This document shows positions 53,422 through 64,000 of a stretch of DNA of 64,000 nt, in pieces. The translations under genes were made by a program, and so were the position numbers. Each line of letters starts with the position of its first letter. Positions within the stretch are counted from its first letter, which is position 1. The notes beneath the pieces are model-generated. The model was not told where the DNA came from. It made no database searches and saw only the letters and a program-made list of their open reading frames with translations. The DNA comes from Bicyclus anynana (lineage: Eukaryota > Arthropoda > Insecta > Lepidoptera > Nymphalidae). The DNA lies in assembly GCF_947172395.1 (NCBI RefSeq), contig NC_069106.1, positions 8,060,001 through 8,124,000 on the forward strand, written 5' to 3'.

Positions 53422-53902
53422 AAAACATTTTTTTTTAAATTAATTTTTAATTAACTAACTAAAATACCATCGTATGTGCTACCTTCTGATCACTTTGAAG
53501 ACGGTGTCAAGCCAGTGAAGTATTATTTAAAGCCGTTCCTGGAAGAACCACGGTAAAGAACTGTATTTAAATCTAAAAACTTTAAGATTTAATCGGCTTT
53601 AAGTAGTTAATGCTTCACTATATTGGCACCGCCTTTGAAAGTAATCAGAAGATAGCACATACAATGTTATTTTTCGTTTTTTAGTTCATTTTTGTGATTT
53701 TGAAGTCGGTTCAAAAAAATTTTTTTTTCTGTTTTAGTGTGACCTAGCATAGTGAACGATAGCACCAAAGGAATTTTCAAAATTGGTTAAGAAATGACGA
53801 AAATATGAGGTAACAAACATTAAACAAAAAATTAAAATTAAAAAAAAAAAAAAGAAATATACGCTTTTGAGAATCACCTCCTTTTTTTTGAAGTCGTTTA
53901 AA
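53403..53902. mobile_element. Family F element lacking the tandem repeats
   Basis: The hairpin (about 53410-53735) and the A-run plus GAAGTCGTTTA end are present, but the internal 130-bp repeats are absent. The hairpin arms have diverged. Confidence 0.68.
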
Positions 53903-54189
53903 ATATGTTAGTCTAGCTAATTTTAAAAACTGTCAAAGTAAGTATTACAAATTTTTTAATTTTAACTTGCTTATTTATTCCTTAATTCATATTTCTCTTA
54001 CTTATACTTATCTTATGCTATATGGATTCTTTACAAACACAAGGATCATAAAATCCTTTACAGGTTTTTATACTTACTCGTAAATATATCTAAATGATGA
54101 TGCGCCTATTTAAATTTACGTGACACTGGATTTTACGCGTTTATGTATTTTTCACATAAATAAGTGTAAGGTTACGCTATCATTCCTGT

Positions 54190-54605
54190 GTACTGAGAGT
54201 TTTCAATATTTTCATACTGTTACTATCACGTTGACGTAAACGCAAATTTATCAGGCAGGTCATCTCCTCCCGGACAAAAATCCAGGTGGGGGTACGGGCC
54301 TCGAGGCTATGCCTCCTTGCCCGGGTAAGGCGCGGGGGATCTTGTTCTTGAGACCTTTCGGCCTAAGGGTAGTCGACGATGTCAATCATGTGCCCCGCGC
54401 GGACTGCAATTACTCGCTATCCTGCGCTGGGGCGGTGTCAAGTCCGGTATGTGCGTCATCCATTTCGTCGCCATCTTCGTCGCGGTAAGCGTCTGCGCCT
54501 GCAGTTGTGCAGTAGTGCCACTAGATGGCGCTGTTTCAATTCCTTAGAAATTCGCGTTTACGTTACGTGACAGTAACAGTATCAAACTGCCACTAGGCCC
54601 TCTGT
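54190..54605 (+). mobile_element. Family M6 MITE split by a GC-rich insert
   Basis: The left part (ACTGAGAGTTTTCAATATTT to GCAAATTTA, ending 54250) and right part (TTGTGCAGTAGTGCCACTAG to AGGCCCTCTG) flank a 250-bp GC-rich block absent from other copies. Confidence 0.65.
54251..54504. other. GC-rich insert of unknown origin
   Basis: About 250 bases, strikingly GC-rich against its surroundings (blocks such as GGCGCGGGGGATCTTG and GGGGCGGTGTCAAGTCCGG). No long frame is convincing. It may be a piece of a GC-rich retroelement or a captured host sequence. Confidence 0.5.
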
Positions 54606-54609
54606 TATT

Positions 54610-54918
54610 ACGTCATCAACCCATATTCGGCTCACTGCTGAGCTCGAGTCTCCTCTCAGAATGAGAGGGGTTAGGCCAATAGTCCACCACGCTGGCCCAA
54701 TGCGGATTGGCAGACTTCACACACGCAGAGAATTAAGATAATTCTCTGGTATGCAGGTTTACTCACGATGTTTTCCTTCACCGATTGAGACACATGATAT
54801 TTAATTTATTAAAATGCACACAACTGAAAAGTTGGAGGTGCATGCCCCGACCGGATTCGAACCCACACCCTCCGGAATCAGAGGCAGAGGTCATATCCAC
54901 TGGGCTATCACGGCTCCC
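54610..54918 (-). mobile_element. SINE S1, near full length
   Basis: CATCAACCCATATTCGGCTCA to GGGCTATCACGGCTC with few differences from consensus, so probably a young copy. Confidence 0.88.
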
Positions 54919-55151
54919 CTCTGTTATAAAGTTGCTTAAAACGCAAACCTGCTATAATCTGGCGAGATCTTTGATAGCGCCCCATGATATGCGGGCGACG
55001 TGCGGAAAGAATCCGCGGGTGTGAATTCGTGCGAGCGGGGATGTTACGTCATCAGTCGTGGGTTTTTCATTCATCGCTACACGCCCCCCTCCCGTAACAT
55101 CGGGAGTGTTACGAACGAAGTTGCTAAGCTATAACTATCAAAGTCTATTTT

Positions 55152-55238
55152 GACGGCCTCCGTGGCGCAGTGCGCGGTAGATTTACAAGACTGAGGTACT
55201 GGGTCCGATCCCTGACTGGGCCGATTGAGGTTCTATTA
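55152..55238 (+). mobile_element. SINE S2, head fragment
   Basis: ACGGCCTCCGTGGCGCAGTGC to CTGGGCCGATTGAGGTTCT, with a 9-base deletion in the head. Confidence 0.78.
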
Positions 55239-55352
55239 ATTATAATATTAAAAAGCCTTCTTTAAATGAAGTATATCTGGCACACTTTCGGTTTAAAGTA
55301 GGACTAGGATAAGATTGAAGCAGGTCGGTCATAAGAAAAAAGGTAGATACGC

Positions 55353-55541
55353 CCCTGTAGCCAAATGGCACGTCGATTCTCTGTCTACGATCGCAAACGC
55401 TTCGAAAACTAGAAAAATGTATGGGAATGACAGATCTTGACCACGTGACCTGTCGATAGCAAATGTCATTTCCATACATTTATCTAGTTTTCGAAGCGTT
55501 AACGATCGTAGAAAGAGAATCGACGTGTTGCTTGGCTACAG
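55353..55541. mobile_element. Fold-back MITE, ~85-bp arms
   Basis: The left arm starts CCTGTAGCCAAATGGCACGT and the right arm ends CGACGTGTTGCTTGGCTACAGG. Shared arm blocks include AACGCTTCGAAAACTAG. The loop is about 15 bases around a CACGTG. Confidence 0.7.
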
Positions 55542-55766
55542 GTTCTGTATTGGAATACGAAGTCAACGCGGACGAAGTGGACATACGAAAGTTATTTATA
55601 CTTAGAGGCAATCACTTAACTAAGTATTGTTTTCCTCCATTTCCTACCGAATACAAATAACTTAATTTTAGGTAATATCGTACATATAAGCTTCATAAGT
55701 TATTGTACATGTCATAAGAAGTTTATTTATTTACATAATTCTAAAATATAATCAAGCGTTTTTAAT

Positions 55767-55962
55767 AAAATTCGTTTGTCTGTCTGTTTGCTGGGCTAAT
55801 CTCTGTAACGGCTGAATCGATTTCAATGATGCTTTCAGTGGAAGCAAGAGGAGATTATGGAGCACATAGGCTACTTTTTATCACAAAAATATATAATTCC
55901 CGCGGAATTTGTGAAAAGCTGAATTTCAAGAATACGAACTAGCGGGTGTCCGCTAGCTAAAC
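55767..55962 (+). mobile_element. Helitron-like repeat ending GTCCGCTAGCTA
   Basis: GTCTGTCTGTTTGCTGGGCT, ATCGATTTCAATGATGCTTT and the end CTAGCGGGTGTCCGCTAGC. A different subfamily from the GAAGAGTTTG copies. Confidence 0.55.
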
Positions 55963-56555
55963 AAAACCGGCCAAATACGTCTCTATATTAAGAAACTATA
56001 AGACACCCGTGACTTCGTCTGCGTGAAATTGAGTTTATAAAAATCCCGCGGAAACCATGGATTTTTCCGGGATAAAAAGTAGCATATGTGTTGATCCAAG
56101 GTAAAATCTATTTCCATTCCAAATTTTAGCTAAATCGCTTCAGTAGCTACGGAGGAACGAACTTTCGCCTTGAATATTAGCGTGATTATTGTGATATAAG
56201 GGTTCCTTGTTGCCTTAAGGGTTCTTCGTTGTACGGAACCATAAAAAGCTAACCGCTAGAGTGGTTTATTTCAGAAGTATTCAATATATTACTAATACAC
56301 GCTTGGATACAAGGATTTTCCGTTCTAAATATAGTTTACATAATAGAATCGCAAAGCTCGGGTGGAGGCGGTATTGAGACACAGTGGCGTAGCGTGCCTT
56401 GAAGGGGTCTTGTATCAAAATTAGTTGGGGGTCCCTATAGGTACAAATGAAAGGTAAAGATTTCTTATAAAAGTAACAAAAATGCTGGCATAAAATGAAC
56501 ATGACAGTGACTTAACCTTTTTTTGTCCAACAAAGAAATTACTTTTTTTGTAATC

Positions 56556-56886
56556 TGACGGCCTCCGTGGCGCAGTGGTATGCGCGGTGGATTTACAAGA
56601 CGGAGGTCCTGGGTTCGATTCCCGGCTGGGCAGATTGAGATTTTCTTAATTCGTCCAGGTCTGGCTGGTGGGAGGCTTCGGCCGTGGCTAGTTACCACCC
56701 TACCGGCAAAGACGTACCGTCAAGCGATTTAGCGTTCCGGTACGATGCCGTGTAGAAACCGAAAGGGGTGTGGATTTTCATCCTCCTCCTAACAAGTTAG
56801 CCCGCTTCCATCTTAGACTGCATCATCACTTACCATCAGGTGAGATTGTAGTCAAGGGCTAACTTGTAAAGAATAAAAAAAAAAAA
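56556..56886 (+). mobile_element. SINE S2, full length with A-tail
   Basis: GACGGCCTCCGTGGCGCAGTG through AAGGGCTAACTTGTAAAG and an A-run at 56876-56886. Close to 57708-58033, so both look young. Confidence 0.9.
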
Positions 56887-57046
56887 TTCTCAAAATAATC
56901 GCATTTACAAGGTGTTCGGTTAGTAACCCTATCAAGCCGTCAACCAGGAGTTAGGGAGGTATAATACTTGCCTATAAAAAAATATAAGGTCTTGTAATTT
57001 AGTATGAAAGTTTTTTTTAAGTAAATTAATTATTTTATACACAGAA

Positions 57047-57540
57047 TAGGGATGATGACAGTTTTTTAAATTGTGTATAAATTAAGAGTATGCTAATAGT
57101 AAAGCAATTTTGTAAAAGGAACAGGGTATCTGAGATCATTACTTTCGGAGCTACAGGGATTTAAAGGGTCAGATTTGCGGCGGACCCCTGAAAAACGCCC
57201 CATACAAAATGGCACGAACTAATGACGTCGTAGGTAATGTAATGATCGTTAGATTTGTATGTGCGTTCAAACAAAATTACTAATATCTTTCTTATTTGTG
57301 CGTTTATGTTTATAGTTCATGTATTGAAAAATGTCACATTTAATGTAAGGAAGCTAAAACTGTATAAATTTTAATCTAACTACGATAAAATATTAATAGA
57401 TTTTGAAATTTTATAATCTCATTTATTTTGCAAATATCCAGACAATCTTTGCTTTTTATGTATAAATTATTTAACATTGACCCTATTTACCCGAATGTAT
57501 CATAAAAATCAATATATTCAAACCTAGTCATCATCCCCAT
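57047..57540. mobile_element. MITE, family M3, second copy (inverted)
   Basis: The reverse-complement partner of 31034-31543, sharing blocks such as GATTTAAAGGGTCAGATTTG along the whole length and the same terminal repeats. Confidence 0.75.
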
Positions 57541-57707
57541 TGTGTTTATAAGATCGAAATATATGTAAAATATATGTACGTTTCAGGATGTTATACCATT
57601 TACTTAACACGTTGTATACAAATTATAGGCAGTTTTTGTTTTCATTAACGGGGAGCAAGAGATTAAGTGTAGATTACAGTTTACTAGTTTTTGCTTTCAC
57701 GCGTTTT

Positions 57708-58033
57708 TGACGGCCTCCGTGGTGCAGTGGTATGCGCGGTGGATTTACAAGACGGAGGTCCTGGGTTCGATCCCCGGCTGGGCAGATTGAGATTTTCTTA
57801 ATTTGTCCAGGTCTGGCTGGTGGGAGGCTTCGGCCGTGGCTAGTTACCACCCTACCGGCAAAGAAGTACCACTAAGCGATTTAGCGTTCCGGTACGATGC
57901 CGTGTAGAAATCGAAAGGAGTGTGGATTTTCATACTCCTCCTAACAAGTTAGCCCGCTTCCATTTTAGACTGCATCATCACTTAATATCAGGTGAGATTG
58001 TAGTCAAGGGCTAACTTGTAAAGAATAAAAAAA
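57708..58033 (+). mobile_element. SINE S2, full length with A-tail
   Basis: Same structure as the 56556 copy; only scattered substitutions separate them over about 325 bases. Confidence 0.9.
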
Positions 58034-58206
58034 AGGGGCAGATTGGGGGCCCCGTATCATTGATACGGCTGATACGGCGCTAGCTACGTCCCTGTGACAT
58101 CTATTTAGATGTCTGCCGGTTTATTGGTTCAGCCGTTTCGGTATATCAAGCTGGCATTAGGACGATATTGGCCTTAATATAGTTTTATAGATATTGCGTT
58201 TTCTTT

Positions 58207-58432
58207 TTTTTTTCTTTTTTACAAGTTATGCTTTGTCTACAATCTTGCCTGATGGTAAGTGACGATGCAATCTAAAATAAGGCTAACTTGTTCGGAGTAG
58301 GATTGAAACCCACACCCCTTTCGGTTTCGTTTACGACCGTTCCACTAAATCGCTTGGCGGTACATCTTTGCTGGTAGGTTGGTAACTAGCCACGGCCGAA
58401 TCATCCAGCTGGACCTGGGCCAATTAAGAATC
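58207..58432 (-). mobile_element. SINE S2, head-truncated
   Basis: T-rich start, ACAAGTTATGCTTTGTCTAC, ending GGACCTGGGCCAATTAAG. The tRNA-like head is absent. Confidence 0.78.
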
Positions 58433-58439
58433 CTTTGCC

Positions 58440-59137
58440 CAAACCACGAAACGAAACTCTTAGCTTTATAATATTAGTATAGATTCTACTAAATACGATT
58501 TTGTCTAGGAATTTCCTGGAAATAAATTTGAAGCAATTTGACGATATGTGACGAAGATATCTTCAGCTGTAGGTATATATTGCTTAGTTTTAATTTGTAT
58601 CAGAATATACGGAAAACTTTGTTGACTTTACTGTAAAGGATTTTCGATTGCTATACAGGCTATATCAAGTTACTTAGAAGCATTTATATGAAAATAAAAT
58701 TGATAATTTTGAAAAACACCCAAAGGTCATGAAATTATTAATTACACTCTCATTCAAGTCAATATTCGCTTTCGATGCGCTTTCAATTGAGACCCCACAA
58801 GAGTATATTTGCAGACATTCGGTTATTCTTTCCCATTTACACCCTCCATAGCTTTAAAAAGGCTCAACCTATTTTCATCAAACAAAATCCTATAATAAAA
58901 AAACTAACCTTGTAACATATCTAACAGTATTTAATATCATTGCACGAGGTTCATGGGAGCCTGTAATGAGGTAATAACGACTCGCGCCGCACCACCAGCC
59001 ACCTGTTACGGTGTTAATGACGTCAAACAACTACATGTCAAGCAAATAAAGACTTGGTGTCATTCATAAAATAAGTCATACAATACATAGTATAGAAGTA
59101 CTATTAACTGACTTTTGAAAGGGCACAATTTAAATTC
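58440..59137. other. Gene-free stretch
   Basis: Starts with a Helitron-like end fragment (CTTTATAATATTAGTATAGA near 58466). The remainder is AT-rich with no gene or repeat that I recognise. Confidence 0.5.
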
Positions 59138-59437
59138 ATTATCAACACATATTCGGCTGACTGCTGAGCTCGAGTCTCCTCACAGAATGAGAGGGGTTAG
59201 ACCAATAGTCTACCACGCTGGCCCAATGCGGATTGGCAGACTTCGCACACGCAGAGAATTAAGATAATTCTCTGGTATGCAGGTTTCCTCACGATGTTTT
59301 CCTTCACCGTTTGAGACACGTGATATTTAATTTCATAAAATGCACACAACTGAAAAGTTGGAGGTACATGCCCTGGACTGGATTTGAACCCTCCGTAATC
59401 GGAGGCAGAGGTCATATCCACTGGGCTACCGCGGCAA
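59138..59437 (-). mobile_element. SINE S1, near full length
   Basis: ATTATCAACACATATTCGGCT to ACTGGGCTACCGCGGC, with a short deletion near the B box. Confidence 0.86.
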
Positions 59438-59477
59438 TTTAGATTAAGGTACTTAGACGAACGTCAGTATATAGGAT

Positions 59478-59600
59478 CAGACTAGAAGGCCAATCCAATT
59501 GCAGCGAGGAGTGCGACAGGGTGATTTACCATACATCACAGCTTCTTTCTACGTCCAGCAGTGGACGTCCATCGGCATGATGATAATGATGATGACATAA
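59478..59600 (+). mobile_element. LINE remnant with RT motif joined to its own 3' end
   Basis: Encodes LQRGVRQGD, the conserved reverse-transcriptase motif B region, then jumps by deletion to the terminal CCAGCAGTGGACGTCCATCGG and a GATGAT tail. All sequence between is lost. Confidence 0.6.
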
Positions 59601-60297
59601 ATGACAGAATGACTTAGTTAGTTCAGTTAGCCTATGAGTCTTTGGAGCATGAGGTCTTGGACCTAGGCTGTTCTAGACTAACCTTTTTTTAAATTTTTCT
59701 TATAAGAAATTTTCGTAAAAATTCTCAGCCCTTTAAAAGTTCATAGTGTTTTAGGGGTCTCTGGAACTACCGATTATGACAATTCTTTTACCTTTTTAAG
59801 AAATTCACGTTATTTGTGAGTGTCACAGACAACGACATTATATTGTACCTAAGGTACAAGACAATATTTTTTATTGACCCCGTACTCTCACGGGAACAGA
59901 AACTACGCCTATGAAACCCCTATTAAAAAAAGCATTTTCCAAGCAATATCACGGCTTTACAAAGAACCCAGCCACAGCTCGGCCGCCCAGAATACATCAC
60001 ATTATGCTAATAAAAAGCTCGACAGTATCATGTGTCTCATTATTAGCACCTCATAAATCTCAGGTCACTTTCACTCAGGTCTCGGTTACACCCTCCCGAA
60101 TGGTCCTCTAAGCCGAGGTGTGAGTCTCATAGGAGACGCTCTTAGAGAGCCGTTCCGTCCTCTATCTTTATTTCAGCCTTCGGGTCTCATCAGGCGATGC
60201 TTCTGCGCTCGCCGAAACCCCCGATGACGCTGTAGTGGTCCCAAATGGAACCATCGGCACTTACTCACACGAAAAAAAAAGTAATTCAATCCGTGAT
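59601..60297. other. Gene-free stretch with worn repeats
   Basis: 59750-59915 is a diverged Helitron-like piece (GGAACTACCGATTATGACAA ... CACGGGAACAGAAACTACG). 60110-60250 (AGGAGACGCTCTTAGAGAGCC, TCATCAGGCGATGCTT) is GC-richer with small inverted segments and no identified family. Confidence 0.45.
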
Positions 60298-60491
60298 GGC
60301 AGCGGGCTAACTTGTCAGGAGAAGGATGAAAATCCACACCCCTTTTTGTTATACATGCTAAATCCTAGCTAGTAGTTAATAGCCACGGCCAAATCCAGAT
60401 CTGAACCAATTAAGATAACCACAATCGGCCCAGCAGGGAATCCAGGACCTACGTCTTATAAATCTAACGCCTATACCACGGAGGCCGTCAA
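60298..60491 (-). mobile_element. SINE S2, diverged
   Basis: GCGGGCTAACTTGTCAGGAG to TATACCACGGAGGCCGTC in reverse, with several deletions. Confidence 0.72.
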
Positions 60492-60623
60492 AATTAAAAA
60501 GTTTGAAATTAAAGTGTGTGACGTCACATTACGATCATCATCAATTTGAAGTTTGGCGGTCAGATGGAGAAAACTCATCCGGTCCTGGTTTTAGCTGACT
60601 GTGGTTAAGCTTGGTCTATTATA

Positions 60624-61716
60624 ATAAAAATTTTAATAAAAAAAATACAACCGACTTCAAAACCTAAAAACGTACCCACTAAACTAAAAAGTGAAAAATA
60701 ACATCATAATATGTTCTACCTGCTGATCAGTATGAAGGCGGTGCTAAGCCGGTGATGTATTAATTCAAGCCATGTGAGCATATCTTATAGATTTAGATTT
60801 TGCAGACAATGTTGTTTCATGTGGTCCTGTCAGAAATGGCTTAAATTAAGACAAAACCGGCTAAGCACCGACTTCATACTGATCAGCAGGTAGAACATAT
60901 TATGATGTTATTTTTCACTTTTTAGTTTAGTGGGTACGTTTTTAGGTTTTGAAGTCGGTTGTATTTTTTTTATTAAAATTTTTATTATTTTTCAATTTTT
61001 AGTGTAAAATTTCATCTTAAACGAATACATCAGACCCCTAATGACAGTCACAACCCATCTTGGTACAAAATTCTCAGCAATACAAATTAATCAAGCCCAA
61101 GCACAAGGTAGCTACCGTAAACCGTCAAGGGGTTCCCTTCATTAACCTTGGTCTTCATCATCAGACCCCTTATAACAGACACAACTCATCTAGGTAGAAA
61201 GTTCTCAGCAATACGAATTAATCAAGGCCAAACACAAGGTAGTTACTGTTAACTGTTAAGGAGTTCCCTTAATTGTCCTTGGTCTTCATCACCAAACCCC
61301 TAAATGACAGTCACAACCTATTTATGTGGAAAGTTCTCATTAAGACAAATTAATCAAGCCCAAACACAAGGTAACTGCTGTAAATCGCCAAGGAGTTCCC
61401 TCGTCTATTTATGACTCCATCATCAGATCGATTTTAAACCTTCATAATTTTGTATTTCTTAAAGGCACTAAATGGAAAAGTTCACGAACACACTAGACAC
61501 CCATATAATTTTCGAAAGTTCCCCTCAATTTCTCCAGGATTCCATCATCAGATCTTGTCATGATGGCAATGGGACCAAATGGGGACTATACCGTTTCAAA
61601 CAAAAAAAGAATTTTTGAAATCGGTCCACGCGTCTTTGAGTAATCGGTGTACATACATAAAAAAAAAAAAAAATACCGACCGAATTGAGAACCTCCTCCT
61701 TTTTGAAGTCGGTTAA
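60624..61716. mobile_element. Hairpin-plus-tandem-repeat element, family F
   Basis: The same architecture as the 45892-47122 copy: a hairpin with ~150-bp arms (60624-60988), about three internal repeats of 131-132 bp, an A-run, then CCTCCTTTTTGAAGTCGGTT. Its hairpin arms match each other closely, but it differs from the other copies by many substitutions. Confidence 0.72.
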
Positions 61717-61966
61717 CAATAGGCTAGTTGACAGTTTTTTAAAAACGGTCTTAAATTGTTCATTATCGTTCTATTTGATAGTAGAAAATATATAATTTTT
61801 TTGAGACTTAAAAGCCTCTAGTCACTTTACTAATAAGGTTTCTCATCACAAAAGAAAACCAAGACAACACACCTGCGTTTTTTGTTGCGACATTAATTCA
61901 AATAAAAACTTTTTATAACCAAATCAGCTAGCAAGTTAAGAATTTCACGCTGATAAAATAGAATTT

Positions 61967-62270
61967 TGATGGCCTCCGTGACGCAGTGGATTTACAAGAT
62001 GGAGGTCCTTCGATCCTCCTCTGGGCCGATTGAGGTTTTCTTAATTGGTCCAGGTCTGGCTGGTGGGAGGCTTCGGCCGTGTCTAGCTACCCTACCGACA
62101 AAGACGTACCGCCAAGCGATTTAGTGTTCCGGTACGATGTCGTGTAGAAACCGAACGGAGTGTAGATTTTATCCTACTCCTAACAAATTAGCCCGTTTCC
62201 ATCTTAGATTGCATCATCACTTACCATAAGGTGACATTAGTCAAGGTTAACTTGTAGATAATTAAAAAAA
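61967..62270 (+). mobile_element. SINE S2, near full length
   Basis: GATGGCCTCCGTGACGCAGTG to GTTAACTTGTAGATAATTAAA. The head lacks about 13 bases between the A box and the GGATTTACAAGA block. Confidence 0.85.
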
Positions 62271-62651
62271 AACTTTTTCAAAATCCGAATCACAATCAGA
62301 ATAGTTTATTTGCAAGAAACATTAAACATTAAATTTAGTTATACAAAGATGTTCTTATATTTTTTATTTATTGTTTACCTATTATCAGATTGCAACACAA
62401 TCAAGGGTTAACTGCTCATCAAATAAGATAAGATGTGGCAGCCCTGGTGTGGTCTAAAATTAGCCACACAATGGCTACATTGTGACCATCAAACTGGCCA
62501 CGCCAAAAACACCGCGCCACGGATGGTGGTCGTAAAAATTAATAAGTAATTGTTCGGTTCCGCGTCACATGAATAAATTTATCGGATGTCGTATTGTTAC
62601 ATTAGTAAGCTCATTAATATGTTGTCAGGATAATATAGTAGGTATCTATAT

Positions 62652-62686
62652 CGATCTGTATCTTCATTGAATGAAGATACAGATCG
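62652..62686. repeat. Near-perfect 17-bp palindrome
   Basis: CGATCTGTATCTTCATT and its inverse meet with a single central mismatch. Not obviously part of a known element here. Confidence 0.85.
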
Positions 62687-62769
62687 AATAAGTAAGGTTA
62701 GGTTCAGTTCAATTAATAGACACTTTAACCGTATTGACGCCGAAGTAGACAGAGAAAGGAAACGCAACA

Positions 62770-62954
62770 GTGTGCCTAGAGCGAGTTTTCAATATTTTCA
62801 TACTGTTACTATCACGTTGACGTAAACGCAAATTTATATGGAATTGAAATGTTGTGCAGTAATGCCACTAGATGGCGCTGTTTCAATTCCTTAGAAATTC
62901 GCGTTTACGTTACGTGACAGTAACAGAATCAAACTGCCACTATTAGGCCCTCTG
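62770..62954 (+). mobile_element. Family M6 MITE, solitary copy
   Basis: Contains GTTTTCAATATTTTCATACT, the GCCACTAGATGGCGCTGTTT block and the AGGCCCTCTG end, matching the arrayed copies at 43770-44225. Confidence 0.7.
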
Positions 62955-62965
62955 AATGTTGTAAG

Positions 62966-63122
62966 GGTTCATTTACACGAGCGGCAACTGCTATCGATGA
63001 CCGCAGTCGACTGCCGTTGGCTGCCGCCGAGACATCGCTGACTGCAGTCAGCGACCGCCATCGACCGCCGCCGAGAGTCGGCGACTGCAGTCGTCGGTAG
63101 CATCTGTCGCTCGTGTAAATGA
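62966..63122. mobile_element. GC-rich short TIR element
   Basis: Ends TTCATTTACACGAGCGGCAAC and the inverse TGTCGCTCGTGTAAATGA. The interior is a run of CGACTGCAGTCG-like palindromic blocks. It stands out from the AT-rich flanks. Confidence 0.65.
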
Positions 63123-64000
63123 AATATATAGATTTTGACATCACAACACATGGTCTAAGATCCGGCCTTAGAAATATATGCTCTCATCTGTTATTTATTA
63201 GTGATGAGAAATAAATGATCGATAATATGCAGTGACACATTGCAAGTGTCACGATGCTTTTTTAGTCCGAAATTTTGAGAAATAATCGGAGTAGGAAGGG
63301 GCGTCCGCAATGGAAGCTCATCTAAAGGTCTCTACGGGTAATTTGTTCCACAACGCTGCTGATTTCGTTCTAACAATTATGGAAAGGAGATGGTCCATTT
63401 CTGGTCCACTCTTGTATCCAGTATCATTAAAATTTAAAAAATACAAGGATTTATTAAAATCTAAATAAGTAAATAAATATGAATAAAATAAAATTAAAAC
63501 CCAAGTTTTTGAGTTATAACAAGATGGCGTCCTTAGAGCAACTATGACATGACAATTGACAGCAAAACGTCAAATCGACTTCTGCGTTGAAACGTCATCA
63601 ATCCGCCATTACTACCCATAACAGTATTTCGTGGGAGATAATGAATATTTTTTCGAAAGAATTAAAGTAAAATCGTAGATTTATATAATGAAAAATATAT
63701 AAGAAAAATATATTCTTTTATTTGCTCTGGGCTCCATACAATTTTGGACCATCATCTTTTCGGTACGTTTTTTGGTTTATATATTTTTTTGGTTCTATGG
63801 CAAATAGTTTTAGAACTTTAAGTGTAGTAAATTTAATTTTCTACGAAGAAATCATTATTTAATTTAGTGAGTTGTATAATGTGTTGGCAACTAGAGCAAA
63901 AAATCGATTTTCACCCACTTTTCCAACATGGCGGGTGATGTATAAGGCTAGCTAGAATCCCGTGAACTTAAACTTCTAATTTTAATGAAACAAAATATGT
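63123..64000. other. Right edge, no confident gene
   Basis: Besides the P450-like frame at 63311-63469, it contains a palindromic AGTGACACATTGCAAGTGTCAC at 63231-63252 and TGACAATTGACAGCAAAACG at 63550. The rest is AT-rich. Confidence 0.4.
63311..63469 (+). pseudogene. Possible cytochrome P450 fragment
   Basis: A 52-codon frame containing DFVLTIMERRWSISGPLLYP and then FKKYKDLLKS. The order helix, RR, W/P, LYP, basic linker resembles the segment before the F-G region in CYP4-clan enzymes. No haem-binding loop, I-helix or partner exon is visible, and stops close it on both sides. If real it is a relic. The assignment rests on pattern memory only. Confidence 0.22.

Noticed and set aside
3474..62270. 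tRNA-like heads in SINE families as true tRNA genes
   Set aside because: They have A and B boxes but do not form cloverleaf acceptor stems and continue into SINE bodies. Only three loci fold as real tRNAs.

Overview
This is a window of eukaryotic nuclear DNA from an insect, most likely a moth or butterfly. It is AT-rich, its genes are split by introns, and intergenic and intronic space is filled with tRNA-derived SINEs, small inverted-repeat transposons and decayed LINEs of the kinds that crowd lepidopteran genomes. The order is inferred from repeats I recognise and from insect-type proteins, not from a database match. No operons, CRISPR arrays or bacterial features are present.

Four protein genes can be reconstructed exon by exon with consistent reading frames. 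(1) 8042-9328, plus strand: mitochondrial ribosomal protein S10 (170 aa, 3 exons). (2) 11803-13652, minus strand: a TMEM216-type four-pass ciliary transition-zone protein (142 aa, 2 exons). (3) 17829-23451, plus strand: a cytosolic PAPS-dependent sulfotransferase (331 aa, 5 exons). (4) 33194-51830, minus strand: an atypical soluble guanylyl cyclase, the Gyc88E / beta-3 type (720 aa, 11 coding exons over 18.6 kb). Three tRNA genes (Ala-AGC, Ala-CGC, Ile-AAT) lie inside two introns of the cyclase gene. Weaker coding candidates are a first-exon-like segment at 4345-4453 (minus), a THAP-like segment at 7056-7161 (minus), a 135-codon frame at 29563-29970 (minus) and a possible P450 remnant at 63311-63469 (plus).

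Region by region: 1-8.0 kb is repeat-rich and holds only weak gene evidence. 8-13.7 kb has two compact housekeeping or ciliary genes. 13.7-17.8 kb is nested repeats. 17.8-23.5 kb is the sulfotransferase, whose introns carry insertions within about 35 bases of several splice sites. 23.5-33 kb is mostly AT-rich, with paired MITE copies and a GC-rich 125-bp tandem repeat at 30.5-31 kb. 33.2-51.8 kb is the cyclase with nested tRNA genes and a Penelope-like fragment. 52-64 kb is intergenic and dominated by repeats.

The genes do not form a pathway. They are ordinary insect genes with unrelated roles: mitochondrial translation, cilium gating, conjugation of small molecules, and gas-sensing cGMP signalling. 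The most notable structures are a GC-AG intron in the cyclase, a triplet microsatellite up against a splice acceptor, a hAT insertion with an intact 8-bp target duplication 25 bases from an exon, and a repeat family (four copies here) combining a ~150-bp-arm hairpin with a 123-132-bp internal tandem repeat. I found no convincing new multi-gene system.
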